Shown one piece after another: positions 20,017-28,989 of a stretch of 36,452 nucleotides of DNA (its first letter is position 1; each line of letters starts with the position of its first letter). The notes under the pieces were generated by a model. It saw only the letters and a list, made by a program, of their open reading frames with translations, did no database searches and had not been told where the DNA came from. The translations under genes and the position numbers were made by a program. Source of the stretch: Pseudolabrys sp. (GTDB taxonomy: Bacteria; Pseudomonadota; Alphaproteobacteria; Rhizobiales; Xanthobacteraceae); contig JAUSBQ010000202.1 of NCBI GenBank assembly GCA_030651965.1, positions 1 to 36,452 on the forward strand, written 5' to 3'.

Positions 20017-21078
20017 ATGTCATCCGACCCCGCACTCACGTCGGCCATCGCCCATTGGGGCGCGCGCTTCGTCGCCAATGGCGTGGTGCTGACCGACTTC
20101 GAGGAAGTCACCGCGTCGATGAAATCCTACGACGACTGGTGCAGCGCCTGGTCGGCGCGCGCCGCGCATCACGAAAAGATCGCGCAGGAGGCGATGGCGA
20201 AGAAGCACTTCCTCACCGCCGGCGAATGCTTCCAGCGCGCCGGCGTCTACTACCACTTCGCGGCGTTCCTGTTCGTCAACGACGTGCCGCAGATGAAGGT
20301 GGCGCATATGAACGCGGTCGCCTGCCGCCGGGCGGCGCTGCCCTATCTCACCCCACCGGGCGAGCGCGTCGAAATTCCCTACGAGGGCAAGACGCTCTAC
20401 GGCATCCTGCGCAAGCCAATCGGCGTCACCAGGCCGCCGGTGATGGTGATGGCGGTCGGCCTCGATTCGACCAAGGAAGAAACCGAAGCCTACGAGGCGC
20501 CATTCCTGGCGCGCGGCGTCGCCATTCTGGTGTTCGACGGCCCCGGCCAGGGCGAGGCGCAATACGATCTGCCCATTCGCGGCGACTACGAAAAACCGGT
20601 GAAGGCCGTGATCGACTTTATCGGCACGCGCGCCGACCTCGACAGCGACCGCGTCGGCATGTGGGGCGTCAGTCTCGGCGGCTATTACGCGCCGCGCGCG
20701 GCGGCGCACGACAAGCGCATCAAGGCCTGCATTGCGCTTGGCGGCCCGTTCAATTGGGGCGCGGCCTGGGACGGCCTGCCGGCGCTGACGCGCGAGGCGT
20801 TCCGCGTACGCAGCCATGCCAGGACGCCGGAAGAAGCGCGCAAGAACGCGGCGACTCTGTCGCTCGAAGGCATCGCGGCGAACATCACCTGCCCCATCTT
20901 CATCGTCAACGGCCGGCTCGACCGCATCGTGCCGCCAGGCGACACCGAGCGGCTGGCACGCGAGGTCAAGGGCGAGGCCGAACTGATGATGATCGAGGAC
21001 GGCAACCACATCGCCAACAACCGCGGCTACCGCTGGCGTTCGCAGAGCGCGGACTGGATGCGGGAGAAGCTGGGGTAG
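20017..21078 (+). CDS. Alpha/beta hydrolase, FrsA/2,6-dihydroxypseudooxynicotine hydrolase-like
   Basis: GVSLGGYY nucleophile elbow, NGRLDRIVP acid, EDGNHIANNRGYRW His; helical N-terminal domain. Confidence 0.85.
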   Translation: MSSDPALTSAIAHWGARFVANGVVLTDFEEVTASMKSYDDWCSAWSARAAHHEKIAQEAMAKKHFLTAGECFQRAGVYYHFAAFLFVNDVPQMKVAHMNAVACRRAALPYLTPPGERVEIPYEGKTLYGILRKPIGVTRPPVMVMAVGLDSTKEETEAYEAPFLARGVAILVFDGPGQGEAQYDLPIRGDYEKPVKAVIDFIGTRADLDSDRVGMWGVSLGGYYAPRAAAHDKRIKACIALGGPFNWGAAWDGLPALTREAFRVRSHARTPEEARKNAATLSLEGIAANITCPIFIVNGRLDRIVPPGDTERLAREVKGEAELMMIEDGNHIANNRGYRWRSQSADWMREKLG

Positions 21079-21090
21079 ACCCAACCGCCG

Positions 21091-21156
21091 CTCATTCCCG
21101 CGAAAGCGGGAATCCAGCAACTGCTAGAACTGGACCCCCGCCTACGCGGGGGTGAG
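21091..21156. repeat. REP-like double palindrome
   Basis: TCATTCCCGCGAAAGCGGGAATCCAG...CTGGACCCCCGCCTACGCGGGGGTGA. Confidence 0.75.
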
Positions 21157-21177
21157 CGGAAATTGTTGTGCCGACGG

Positions 21178-21615
21178 CTAAGCCTTCTTCGGAATCGCGA
21201 CGATCATGTCCAGTTCGACGCGCGCGCCGGGCGACGAGAGCTGGTTGATGCAGATGGTCGTCGAGGCCGGCTTCCAGTCGCCGAAGTAAGGCGCCATCGC
21301 CTTGCTCATGCCGTCCATGTCGCGAATGTCGGTCAGGTACTTGGTGATCTTGACGACGTCGGTCCACGACGCGCCAACGCTGTCCAGCACTTCCTTGGCG
21401 GCGGCCATTGCCCGCTGCACCTGCTCGGTGATGCCGATCGGATGCTGATGCTCTTCGTCAACATGCGGATGAAAATGATAGAGCGGCGACGGCGTCACGC
21501 CGGAGACGAACATCAGATCGCAGGCGCCGACGATGCGCACCGCCGGCGCGTAGGGCATGTCCTTGGCGCGCGCCGGATTGGGCTGAATGGTCTCGACCGT
21601 GTAGGCGTTGCTCAT
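21178..21615 (-). CDS. RidA/YjgF/Rid family protein
   Basis: SGVTPSPLYHFHPH..., GITEQVQRAMAAAKEVLDSVGASWTDVVKITKYLTDIRDM, ARVELDMIVAIP. Confidence 0.9.
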   Translation of the reverse strand: MSNAYTVETIQPNPARAKDMPYAPAVRIVGACDLMFVSGVTPSPLYHFHPHVDEEHQHPIGITEQVQRAMAAAKEVLDSVGASWTDVVKITKYLTDIRDMDGMSKAMAPYFGDWKPASTTICINQLSSPGARVELDMIVAIPKKA

Positions 21616-21646
21616 GACATTTCTCCGCGTTCGTCAGTTTTTGAAA

Positions 21647-22441
21647 TCAGGCGAGCCGCCAGCGGCCCAGCTTCTTGTCGATGAAATCCTGCGTCTTGGT
21701 GACGACGATGCCGAGCGTGGCCAGCACGATCAGCACGGCGAAAACCTGCTCGGTCTCGAGGATCTGTCCCGACAGATATAGCCGCGCACCAAGCCCGAGC
21801 TTGCCGACCACCATTTCGGCGGCGACCACCAGGATGATCGAGACGCCGAGGCCGAGCCGGATGCCGGCAAAGATCGACGGGATCGCGCTCGGCAGCAGTA
21901 CGCGGCGGACGATCTGCTGCGCCGAAGCGCCGAGATCGCGCGCCGCCAGCACCAGGCCCGGATCGCACTGCCGGACGCCGAGCACGGTGTTGATGACGAT
22001 CGGGAAGATCGCGCCGAGGAAACTGATGGTCAGCATGAAGGGGCCGCCGGTGCCGAGCCAGATGACCAGCAGGGGGATCAAAGTCACCTTGGGCAACGGA
22101 TACAGCATCGCGATGAACATGTCGGCAATGGCGCGCACGCGAAACGAGGTGGCGATCCAGATGCCGAGGCCGGTGCCGATCACGACCGCGAGGCCGAAGC
22201 CGGCGAAGATCCGCCACAACGTCCAGCCGAGATCGACGATAAGGGCGCCGTTGCGGAACATATCGATCAGCGAGACGACGATCTGGGTCGGGCGCGGCAA
22301 ATAAAGCGGCGAGACGCCGGAGATGCGCGCCGCGAGTTCCCAGACGACAATGACCAGGATCACCGAGCCCCAGCCGAGAACGCGCTCATCGTCGTACCAG
22401 ACCCAGCGCGGCTTGGGTTCAATGCCCGGGGTCATGGTCAT
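21647..22441 (-). CDS. ABC transporter permease (SsuC-like)
   Basis: MTMTPGIEPKPRWVWYDDERVLGWGSV start; LVLAARDLGASAQQIVRRVLLPSAIPSIFAGIRLGLGVSIILVVAAEMV; ATGA overlap with upstream ATPase gene. Confidence 0.93.
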   Translation of the reverse strand: MTMTPGIEPKPRWVWYDDERVLGWGSVILVIVVWELAARISGVSPLYLPRPTQIVVSLIDMFRNGALIVDLGWTLWRIFAGFGLAVVIGTGLGIWIATSFRVRAIADMFIAMLYPLPKVTLIPLLVIWLGTGGPFMLTISFLGAIFPIVINTVLGVRQCDPGLVLAARDLGASAQQIVRRVLLPSAIPSIFAGIRLGLGVSIILVVAAEMVVGKLGLGARLYLSGQILETEQVFAVLIVLATLGIVVTKTQDFIDKKLGRWRLA

Positions 22442-23250
22442 GCCCCTTCGCTTTCGATGATCATGGCGCGCATGACTTCGTCGCGCAGCATGCCGTAGAT
22501 GCGGTCGAACAGAACCGCATATTGCGGTTCGTGCGTGGTCGCGAGACTGCGCGGGCGCGGCAGCGAAACGTCGATCTGATCGCAGACCCGGCCCGGCCGC
22601 GCCGTCATGACAATGATCCTGTCGGCGAGGAGAATGGCTTCCTCGATCGAATGGGTCACAAGGATTGCCGTCGTGCCGCTGGTCTCGACCAGCTTCGACA
22701 ACTGCTCCTGCAAGACCAGACGGGTCTGCGCGTCGAGCGCGCCGAACGGCTCGTCGAGCAGCAGCACATCCGGCTCCATCACCAAGGCGCGGGCGATGCC
22801 GACGCGCTGGCGCATGCCGCCGGACAATTGCCGGGGAAAGCGGTTTTCGAAGCCGTTGAGATCGACGGCGGCGATGGCCTTGCGGGCGCGCGCATCGCGC
22901 TCGACGCGCGGCACGCCGGCGAGATCGAGCCCGAAAGCGACGTTCTCGAGAACCGTGAGCCACGGAAACAGATTGAACGCCTGCCAGACGGTCGCCATCG
23001 CCGGGCGCGATGTCTCGGTGCCGGAGGCGATTTCGACGAAACGCAGGCGGCCTTGCGTCGGATTGAGAAAGCCGCGCGCGATTTGCAGCAGGGTGCTCTT
23101 GCCGCAACCGCTCGGGCCGATCAAGGCGGTGACCTTGCCCGGCTCGAAGCGGCAACTGACATCCTGCAGCGCCACGGTCGGCGCGTCGGTCTGGGCTCCG
23201 AAGACCAGACCGACGCTTTCGATTTCGACCGCTACCGCGGGACTCGTCAT
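22438..23250 (-). CDS. ABC transporter ATP-binding protein (SsuB-like)
   Basis: GPSGCGKSTLLQIARGF, LSGGMRQRVGIARALVMEPDVLLLDEPFGALDAQTR. Confidence 0.95.
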   Translation of the reverse strand: MTSPAVAVEIESVGLVFGAQTDAPTVALQDVSCRFEPGKVTALIGPSGCGKSTLLQIARGFLNPTQGRLRFVEIASGTETSRPAMATVWQAFNLFPWLTVLENVAFGLDLAGVPRVERDARARKAIAAVDLNGFENRFPRQLSGGMRQRVGIARALVMEPDVLLLDEPFGALDAQTRLVLQEQLSKLVETSGTTAILVTHSIEEAILLADRIIVMTARPGRVCDQIDVSLPRPRSLATTHEPQYAVLFDRIYGMLRDEVMRAMIIESEGA

Positions 23251-23272
23251 GACAAGTCCACCTTCAGGAACA

Positions 23273-24340
23273 TCAGCCGAACGGATTCGACTTGGCGAGT
23301 TGTGCGTTGGCCTCGACGGCCGGCGACAGGTCGAACAGTTGTTCCTTGGTCACCGATCCGCTGACCAGCTTCATGGTGTCGGTCCAGAACTTGCCCTGCG
23401 CCATGCAGGAATCGACGTTGGGCATGCCGTCTTCATTGAACCAGGTCCAGCGCGGCGCGGCGGCTTCGATCAACGGCGCTGGCACCTTGGTGGCCTCGTT
23501 GATGATCTTGATGATCGCCGGGTCCTTGCTGGCGGCGGCCTTGTTGTAGAGGCGGCCGGCATAAGTGTGCACCATGGCGAAGCGCGTCGCGGCCGATTTG
23601 TTGTCAGCAAGGAACTTCGTCGACATCGCCCAGCAGGCAAGCTGCGTGCCCGGCTCGATATCCCAGCCGGCGCAGACCAGTTTGCCGAAGTTGTTTTTCT
23701 CGACGAGGAAGCCGAGCGGCAGCGGGATGTTGGCGACATCGGCCTGCCCCGCGCCCATCGCCTTGACGATATCCGGATAACCGAGACCGGTGTTCCAGGT
23801 GACGTCGGTGCGCGGATCGAGACCCGCCTTCTGCGCGGCGCGGCCGAGCAGATACTGATCGATGCCGCCGGGCGCCTGCAGCGCGACGCGCTTGCCCTTG
23901 AGCAATGCGAACTTGTCCTTGCCGGTCAGGCCGGCAGCGACCATGGCGTTGCTGGCGGCGATCGCCATCGAGCCGGAGCCCGGCTTTTCCGAGCCGCGAT
24001 CGAGGATGAGCTTGTACGGCGCGCCCTTGCCGATGGCGTTGAACAGGCCGGCGCTCAGCGTCGACACCGTGGTATCGAGTTCGCCGGCGACCAGCGCCGG
24101 GATCGCGAGAACGCCGTCATTGAAATAGACCAGTTCGACGTCGAGGTTGACTTTCTCGAACAGGCCCAACGCCTTGGCGACGAAGATGGGTCCCGAGGAA
24201 ATCAGCGGCACGACGCCGATACGAATTTTCGTCTTCGGCGCCTGCGCGAAACCGCGGCTCGGAAGTGCGCCGGCCAGACCGGCCGAAAGACCGAGCGCGG
24301 CGGCGCCTTGCATCAAGTGTCTGCGATTGAAACTGGACAT
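23273..24340 (-). CDS. ABC transporter substrate-binding protein, Tat signal
   Basis: MSSFNRRHLMQGAAALGLSAG Tat-like leader; NMT1/SsuA-like body. Confidence 0.9.
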   Translation of the reverse strand: MSSFNRRHLMQGAAALGLSAGLAGALPSRGFAQAPKTKIRIGVVPLISSGPIFVAKALGLFEKVNLDVELVYFNDGVLAIPALVAGELDTTVSTLSAGLFNAIGKGAPYKLILDRGSEKPGSGSMAIAASNAMVAAGLTGKDKFALLKGKRVALQAPGGIDQYLLGRAAQKAGLDPRTDVTWNTGLGYPDIVKAMGAGQADVANIPLPLGFLVEKNNFGKLVCAGWDIEPGTQLACWAMSTKFLADNKSAATRFAMVHTYAGRLYNKAAASKDPAIIKIINEATKVPAPLIEAAAPRWTWFNEDGMPNVDSCMAQGKFWTDTMKLVSGSVTKEQLFDLSPAVEANAQLAKSNPFG

Positions 24341-24468
24341 ATTGTGCTCCGCTGAAAACTGTTGTTGAAGCCGGCACGTACATTTCGGAAAGATAGAGTT
24401 TATTCCCTTGACCCCCACCAGCCTGATAACGAATTATCTTCAAGTCAAGATAAAATGGAAAGCGGCGA

Positions 24469-25047
24469 ATGCCCGAAGTTAAGGCGCAACCGACCCCGGA
24501 CACCGGCGACACCCTCGACCGCTTCATGGCGGAATGGAGCGCCGAGCGGCCCGATCTCGACTTCGACTACCTGGCGACCGTCGGGCGCATCCTGCGCGTG
24601 TCGGCGCATCTGCGCGACAACATGGATTCCTGGCTGGCGCCGTTCGGCCTGACCTGGGAAATGTTCGATTTGCTGGCGTCGTTGCAGCGGTCGGGCGGCA
24701 AGACGGGCTTACGGCCGACCGACCTTTACGAAGCCTGCATGCTGTCGTCGGGCGCCATGACCAACCGCGTCGACCGCGCCGAAAAGCTCGGTTACGCGGT
24801 GCGCCAGCCCGATCCGGACGACGGCCGCGCGACGCGCATCGCGCTGACCAAGCGCGGCCGCGGGCTCACCGAAAAGGCGATGACCGAACACGCCACCCGC
24901 GCCGGCGAGATTTCGCACCGGCTGACGGCCAAGGAGCAGGCGCAGCTTGCCGGGCTGCTGCGCAAGATGCTGCTGTCCCTGGAAGAAGCGCCGGTCGCGG
25001 CGCCGCGCAAATCGTCCGCGAACGGCCGCCGGGCGGCGCTGGCCTGA
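24469..25047 (+). CDS. MarR family transcriptional regulator
   Basis: GLRPTDLYEACMLSSGAMTNRVDRAEKLGYAVRQPDPDDGRATRIALTKRG winged-helix signature. Confidence 0.94.
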   Translation: MPEVKAQPTPDTGDTLDRFMAEWSAERPDLDFDYLATVGRILRVSAHLRDNMDSWLAPFGLTWEMFDLLASLQRSGGKTGLRPTDLYEACMLSSGAMTNRVDRAEKLGYAVRQPDPDDGRATRIALTKRGRGLTEKAMTEHATRAGEISHRLTAKEQAQLAGLLRKMLLSLEEAPVAAPRKSSANGRRAALA

Positions 25048-25135
25048 GGCGCCGTCTTGTCGGGGGCTGCGGGGTAGCGCCAAGCACCCCGCACTGTGCT
25101 ATTCGGCTCGCCAGAGAAAGCCCAAGGAGCCCCCG

Positions 25136-26482
25136 ATGCCCTCGACCATTCTCGATTCCGCGGTGTTCCGCGACATCTTCACCACCCCGGCGATGCGGGC
25201 GGTGTGGTCCGATGAAAATCGGGTGCAGAAATATCTCGACTTCGAGAAGGCGCTGGCGGTCGCGCAGGCGCGGCTGAAGATCATTCCGCAGCAAGCCTGC
25301 GACGAGATCGTCCAGCACTGCGACGTCAAAGACTACGACATGGCTAAGTTGAAGACCGAGACCGAGCGCATCGGCTATCCGGTGCTGCCCGTCGTCAACC
25401 AGCTGGTGAAGCTGTGCAAGGACAAGCACGGCGAATGGGCGCACTGGGGCGCGACCACGCAGGACCTCACCGACACCGCCGCAGTGTTGCAGATTCGCGA
25501 GTCGCTCGATCTCCTCGAGAAAGACATCAACGGCATCAGCGACGCGCTCGCGGCGCTCGCCAGGAAATACCGCGACCTGCCGATGGCCGGCCGCAGCAAC
25601 CTGCAACAGGCGGTGCCGATCACCTTCGGCTACAAGATGGCGACCGTCCTCGCCGGCTTCGAGCGCCACAAAGAGCGCCTTGCGCAATTGCGCAGCAGAG
25701 TCGAGGTTGGTGAATTCGGCGGCGCCGCCGGCACGTTGTCGTCGCTCGGCAGAGACGGCTTGAAGTGCCAGGTCGAGCTGATGAAGGAGCTCAAGCTCGG
25801 CCAGCCGGCGATCTCGTGGCACACGATCCGCGATTGCATCGCCGAGGTCGGCTGTTTCCTCGGCCTGGTCACCGGCTCGTGCGGCAAGGTCGCCTTCGAC
25901 GTCAAGCTGCTGATGCAGACCGAAGTCGAGGAAGTCTATGAACCGTTCCACGCCGGGCGCGGTTCGTCGTCGACCATGCCGCAGAAGCGCAATCCGATTT
26001 CATGCGTCTACATCACGGCGCAGACTGCGATGGTGAAGCAGCTTTCCGCCGCGCTGCTCGAGGCGATGATCGAGGATCACGAACGCTCCACCGGGCCGTG
26101 GGAAATCGAATGGATCGCGCTGCCGGAAATCTTCATGCTGTCGGCCGGCGCTCTGGCGCAGACGCGCTTCGTGCTTGAGGGTTTGCAGGTCAATGAAACG
26201 AAGATGCGGGCCAATCTCGATATCACCAACGGCCTGATCATGTCGGAAGCGGTGATGATGGGTCTGGGCGCGGTGATGGGGCGCGACACCGCGCATCACG
26301 TCGTCGGCGACATCGGCCGCGAGGCGCACAAGAAAGGCCAGAAGCTGATCGATGCGCTGGCCGAAAGCCCAGAGATCGCCAAATACGCCAACCGCAAAAG
26401 ACTGGAAGAGCTGATGGACCCGGCGAATTATCTCGGCGTCGCCGGCGAGATGGTGGATCGCGTGCTGGGGATGAGGAAGTGA
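25136..26482 (+). CDS. Class-II fumarase/aspartase superfamily lyase (adenylosuccinate lyase / 3-carboxy-cis,cis-muconate cycloisomerase-like)
   Basis: HWGATTQDLTDTA, GSSTMPQKRNP signature, ENR..YLDFEKALAVAQARL N-terminus. Confidence 0.92.
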   Translation: MPSTILDSAVFRDIFTTPAMRAVWSDENRVQKYLDFEKALAVAQARLKIIPQQACDEIVQHCDVKDYDMAKLKTETERIGYPVLPVVNQLVKLCKDKHGEWAHWGATTQDLTDTAAVLQIRESLDLLEKDINGISDALAALARKYRDLPMAGRSNLQQAVPITFGYKMATVLAGFERHKERLAQLRSRVEVGEFGGAAGTLSSLGRDGLKCQVELMKELKLGQPAISWHTIRDCIAEVGCFLGLVTGSCGKVAFDVKLLMQTEVEEVYEPFHAGRGSSSTMPQKRNPISCVYITAQTAMVKQLSAALLEAMIEDHERSTGPWEIEWIALPEIFMLSAGALAQTRFVLEGLQVNETKMRANLDITNGLIMSEAVMMGLGAVMGRDTAHHVVGDIGREAHKKGQKLIDALAESPEIAKYANRKRLEELMDPANYLGVAGEMVDRVLGMRK

Positions 26483-26489
26483 CACGAAG

Positions 26490-26520
26490 TGTCATCCCCG
26501 CGCAGGCGGGGATCCAGTAA
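26490..26520. repeat. REP-like palindrome overlapping the 3' end of the MFS gene
   Basis: TGTCATCCCCGCGCAGGCGGGGATCCAGTAA. Confidence 0.75.
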
Positions 26521-27796
26521 CCACGACACCGACATCCTTCGGCATCGTCCTCCAGATCGCAGCGGCGACCAGAAACGTCGCCACGCCGATGCCGAGGAAC
26601 AGCACCGGCAAAGTGACGCCGAATTTCTGCAACAGCGCCACCAGCACGGTCGCAACCGTCATGAAGGCGGCGTTGAGCACGTTGACCGCGGCCACCGTGC
26701 GGGCGCGATAATCGGCGTCCGACCAGGCCTGCACGGCGGCGAAGGCCGGCACGATGAACAGCCCGCCGGCCACCGCCAGCCCGGCCAGATCGATGGCCGC
26801 GCGCAAGCCCAGCGGCGTGGTGAAGACAAGCTCCGGCGGCATCGACGTTGCCATCGGCGGCGCGCCGAGCGTCGTGGCTCCAAGGTCGATCGCGAACACG
26901 CCAATCAGCAGCGCGCCGGCCAGGGTGGTGCGCAGCACGATCCGGCCGCGCGCGATCAACGCCGCCAGACCCGAGCCTATGCCGATGGCGATGGAGAACA
27001 GCGCGAGAAAAGCGGTGACGGTATCCTCGTTGCCGCCGATGATGCTCTTGATCAAAGGCGGCAGCAGCGACATCACGACGATGCCGACCAGCCAGAACCA
27101 GCTCGTCACCATCGCGCCCCACCACAGCCTGCTGTCCGCGCGCAGATGGCGGATCATCGCGACGGTCGAGGCGGCGATGTTGTTGTTGACCTTGAGATGC
27201 GGCGCGCCCTCGCCGCTCGGCGGAATGCGCAAGGCCGACAGCCAGCAGGCCACGGCAAAGCCGATGACCAGAATGCCGAAGACGCGGGTGCCGCCACCTT
27301 GCGCCGCGAGGCCCCCGACGATGGTGCCGGTGAGAATGGCGATGAAAGTCGCGCCTTCGATCAGCGCATTGGCCGCCGGCAGCCGCTCGCGTTCGAGATG
27401 GTCCGGCAGAATGCCGTATTTGAGCGGGCCGAACAAAGCCGCGATCAGACCGAAACCGAACAGCGCAATGAACAGCAGCAGGATCGACTGGCGCGCATAG
27501 CCGGCGACCGCGACGAAGGCGACCAGGATCTCGACGAATTTAAGCCATTGCGCGACGCGCGCCTTGTCGTAGCGGTCGGCGAGCTCGCCGCCCAATCCCG
27601 ACAGAAAGAAATAGGGTGCGATGAAAACCGCGCTGGCCAGAGTGATCAACACCGCCGCCTCACCTTGCGTGACGTCGGCGCCGAACAGAATCAGAAAGAC
27701 CAGCGAGGTCTTGAGAAAATTATCGTTGAATGCCGCGAAGAACTGGCACCAGAACAACGGCGCGAAGCGCCTGGAAAGGAGAAGCGGCCGAGACAT
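26492..27796 (-). CDS. MFS transporter (LplT/acyl-ACP-associated-like)
   Basis: RRFAPLFWCQFFAAFNDNFLKTSLVFLILF N-terminus typical of LplT-like MFS; 12-TM pattern. Confidence 0.9.
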   Translation of the reverse strand: MSRPLLLSRRFAPLFWCQFFAAFNDNFLKTSLVFLILFGADVTQGEAAVLITLASAVFIAPYFFLSGLGGELADRYDKARVAQWLKFVEILVAFVAVAGYARQSILLLFIALFGFGLIAALFGPLKYGILPDHLERERLPAANALIEGATFIAILTGTIVGGLAAQGGGTRVFGILVIGFAVACWLSALRIPPSGEGAPHLKVNNNIAASTVAMIRHLRADSRLWWGAMVTSWFWLVGIVVMSLLPPLIKSIIGGNEDTVTAFLALFSIAIGIGSGLAALIARGRIVLRTTLAGALLIGVFAIDLGATTLGAPPMATSMPPELVFTTPLGLRAAIDLAGLAVAGGLFIVPAFAAVQAWSDADYRARTVAAVNVLNAAFMTVATVLVALLQKFGVTLPVLFLGIGVATFLVAAAIWRTMPKDVGVVVTGSPPARG

Positions 27797-27836
27797 GCGG
27801 CCGCACTATCGCAGAGTTCTATCGCAAACGCGCGAC

Positions 27837-27868
27837 AAAAAAAGGCGGCCCCGCAAGGCCGCCTTTTG
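27837..27868. terminator. Bidirectional rho-independent terminator
   Basis: AAAAAAAGGCGGCC-CCGCAA-GGCCGCCTTTT. Confidence 0.9.
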
Positions 27869-27909
27869 AATTTTACGACAGATCAATCTCTCGGAAGCAA
27901 ATCAATCAT

Positions 27910-28041
27910 TCAGCCGCGGGCGCGGAAGATACGCCGGCGGGCGAAACGCCGCGGCGCCTTGGTGTTGGCCTCGACGAACAGCGACGCCATGCCAAGGCCG
28001 ATAGCGATCACGAGGGCGACGGTGAAAAACGAAATCCACAT
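27910..28041 (-). CDS. 43-aa single-TM membrane microprotein (absent from ORF track)
   Basis: MWISFFTVALVIAIGLGMASLFVEANTKAPRRFARRRIFRARG*; GGAGGAGG ribosome-binding site just upstream; followed by terminator. Confidence 0.75.
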   Translation of the reverse strand: MWISFFTVALVIAIGLGMASLFVEANTKAPRRFARRRIFRARG

Positions 28042-28202
28042 GGTCTAACCTCCTCCGCAGGCGCGGATCCCGCGCGGGGATATCGGCTGAGAACGCGCCG
28101 GACTTAGGAGTGGTTCCTTAGCACATCGGCCGATTCGACCAGCGGTATAGGTTGTGTGAAACGAACCGGGACCATAAATGCGCGGATTTTCCGCGAAAAC
28201 GA

Positions 28203-28919
28203 CTAGAATTTCAGGGATGACTGTAAATCTGCCAACAAAATGCGCAAATCCAGCTCGCGGAACTCGATATGCATTTTGCGCAGCCAGCGCTGCAACTCGA
28301 TGTGGACGTCGAGCGGGATGTGTTTGGCATTGGCCAGTTCCCGGTCGGAAAACGAGAACGGCGGCTTTTCGATATATTTGCGCAAGCCCGGCGCCAGCGC
28401 CGGAAAGCGCAGCATCGCCGCGCCGGCCCCGGCCACCGGATATTTGTCGCGGTACTGGCCGGGGCCGAGCATCTCGTTATGCACCGGCGCCAGGGTCAGG
28501 CGCGGAAAGCGCAGGCGCAAATTTCGATAGGCCTCGGTCGAGGCGCGGTCGTTCGAGATGACGAACAGGATGACCGGCGCGATCGACCGACGCCGCGCCT
28601 CGTCCATGAAGCCGATCTGATGCGCCAGCGTGAAAAAGGAATCGAAGGCCTCGTGGCCGACATCGACGATCTTGGCGGTGTCGTCGGCCGACACCAGCGA
28701 ATCGAACAGCGCCATCTGGCCCTGCACGTCGCCGACACCGGCGGCGATGACCTCGCCGGGCAGAAACTGCGCCAGGGTGTCTTCGCCGGCATTGAGATCG
28801 TAGGCCTCGAAGGCGCGGCCTTCCTGCCGGTGATAATCGACCAGCAGCCGCGCGAGCAATGTCTTGCCCGCACGCGACCGCGGCGACGCGACGATGGTTA
28901 CGGTATTGCGGAACGTCAT
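28203..28919 (-). CDS. ParA-like P-loop NTPase family protein with divergent Walker A
   Basis: TVTIVASPRSRAGKTLLARLLVDY; similar layout to the neighbouring 252-aa protein. Confidence 0.75.
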   Translation of the reverse strand: MTFRNTVTIVASPRSRAGKTLLARLLVDYHRQEGRAFEAYDLNAGEDTLAQFLPGEVIAAGVGDVQGQMALFDSLVSADDTAKIVDVGHEAFDSFFTLAHQIGFMDEARRRSIAPVILFVISNDRASTEAYRNLRLRFPRLTLAPVHNEMLGPGQYRDKYPVAGAGAAMLRFPALAPGLRKYIEKPPFSFSDRELANAKHIPLDVHIELQRWLRKMHIEFRELDLRILLADLQSSLKF

Positions 28920-28989
28920 CGTCTCTCTCGACCCGTCATCCTCAGGCGCGAGCGAAACGAGCCGGCGCGCGGGACGCTAACCGGCGAGC

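Noticed and set aside
21647-23155. 502-aa minus-strand ORF as one protein
   Set aside because: Real permease starts at MTMTPGIEPK (22441); upstream part is an out-of-frame read of the ATPase gene
22607-24355. 582-aa plus-strand ORF
   Set aside because: Antisense to the ABC ATPase and SBP genes, which have clear motifs
26489-28048. 519-aa plus-strand ORF
   Set aside because: Antisense to the MFS transporter; Q/R/D-rich low-complexity composition
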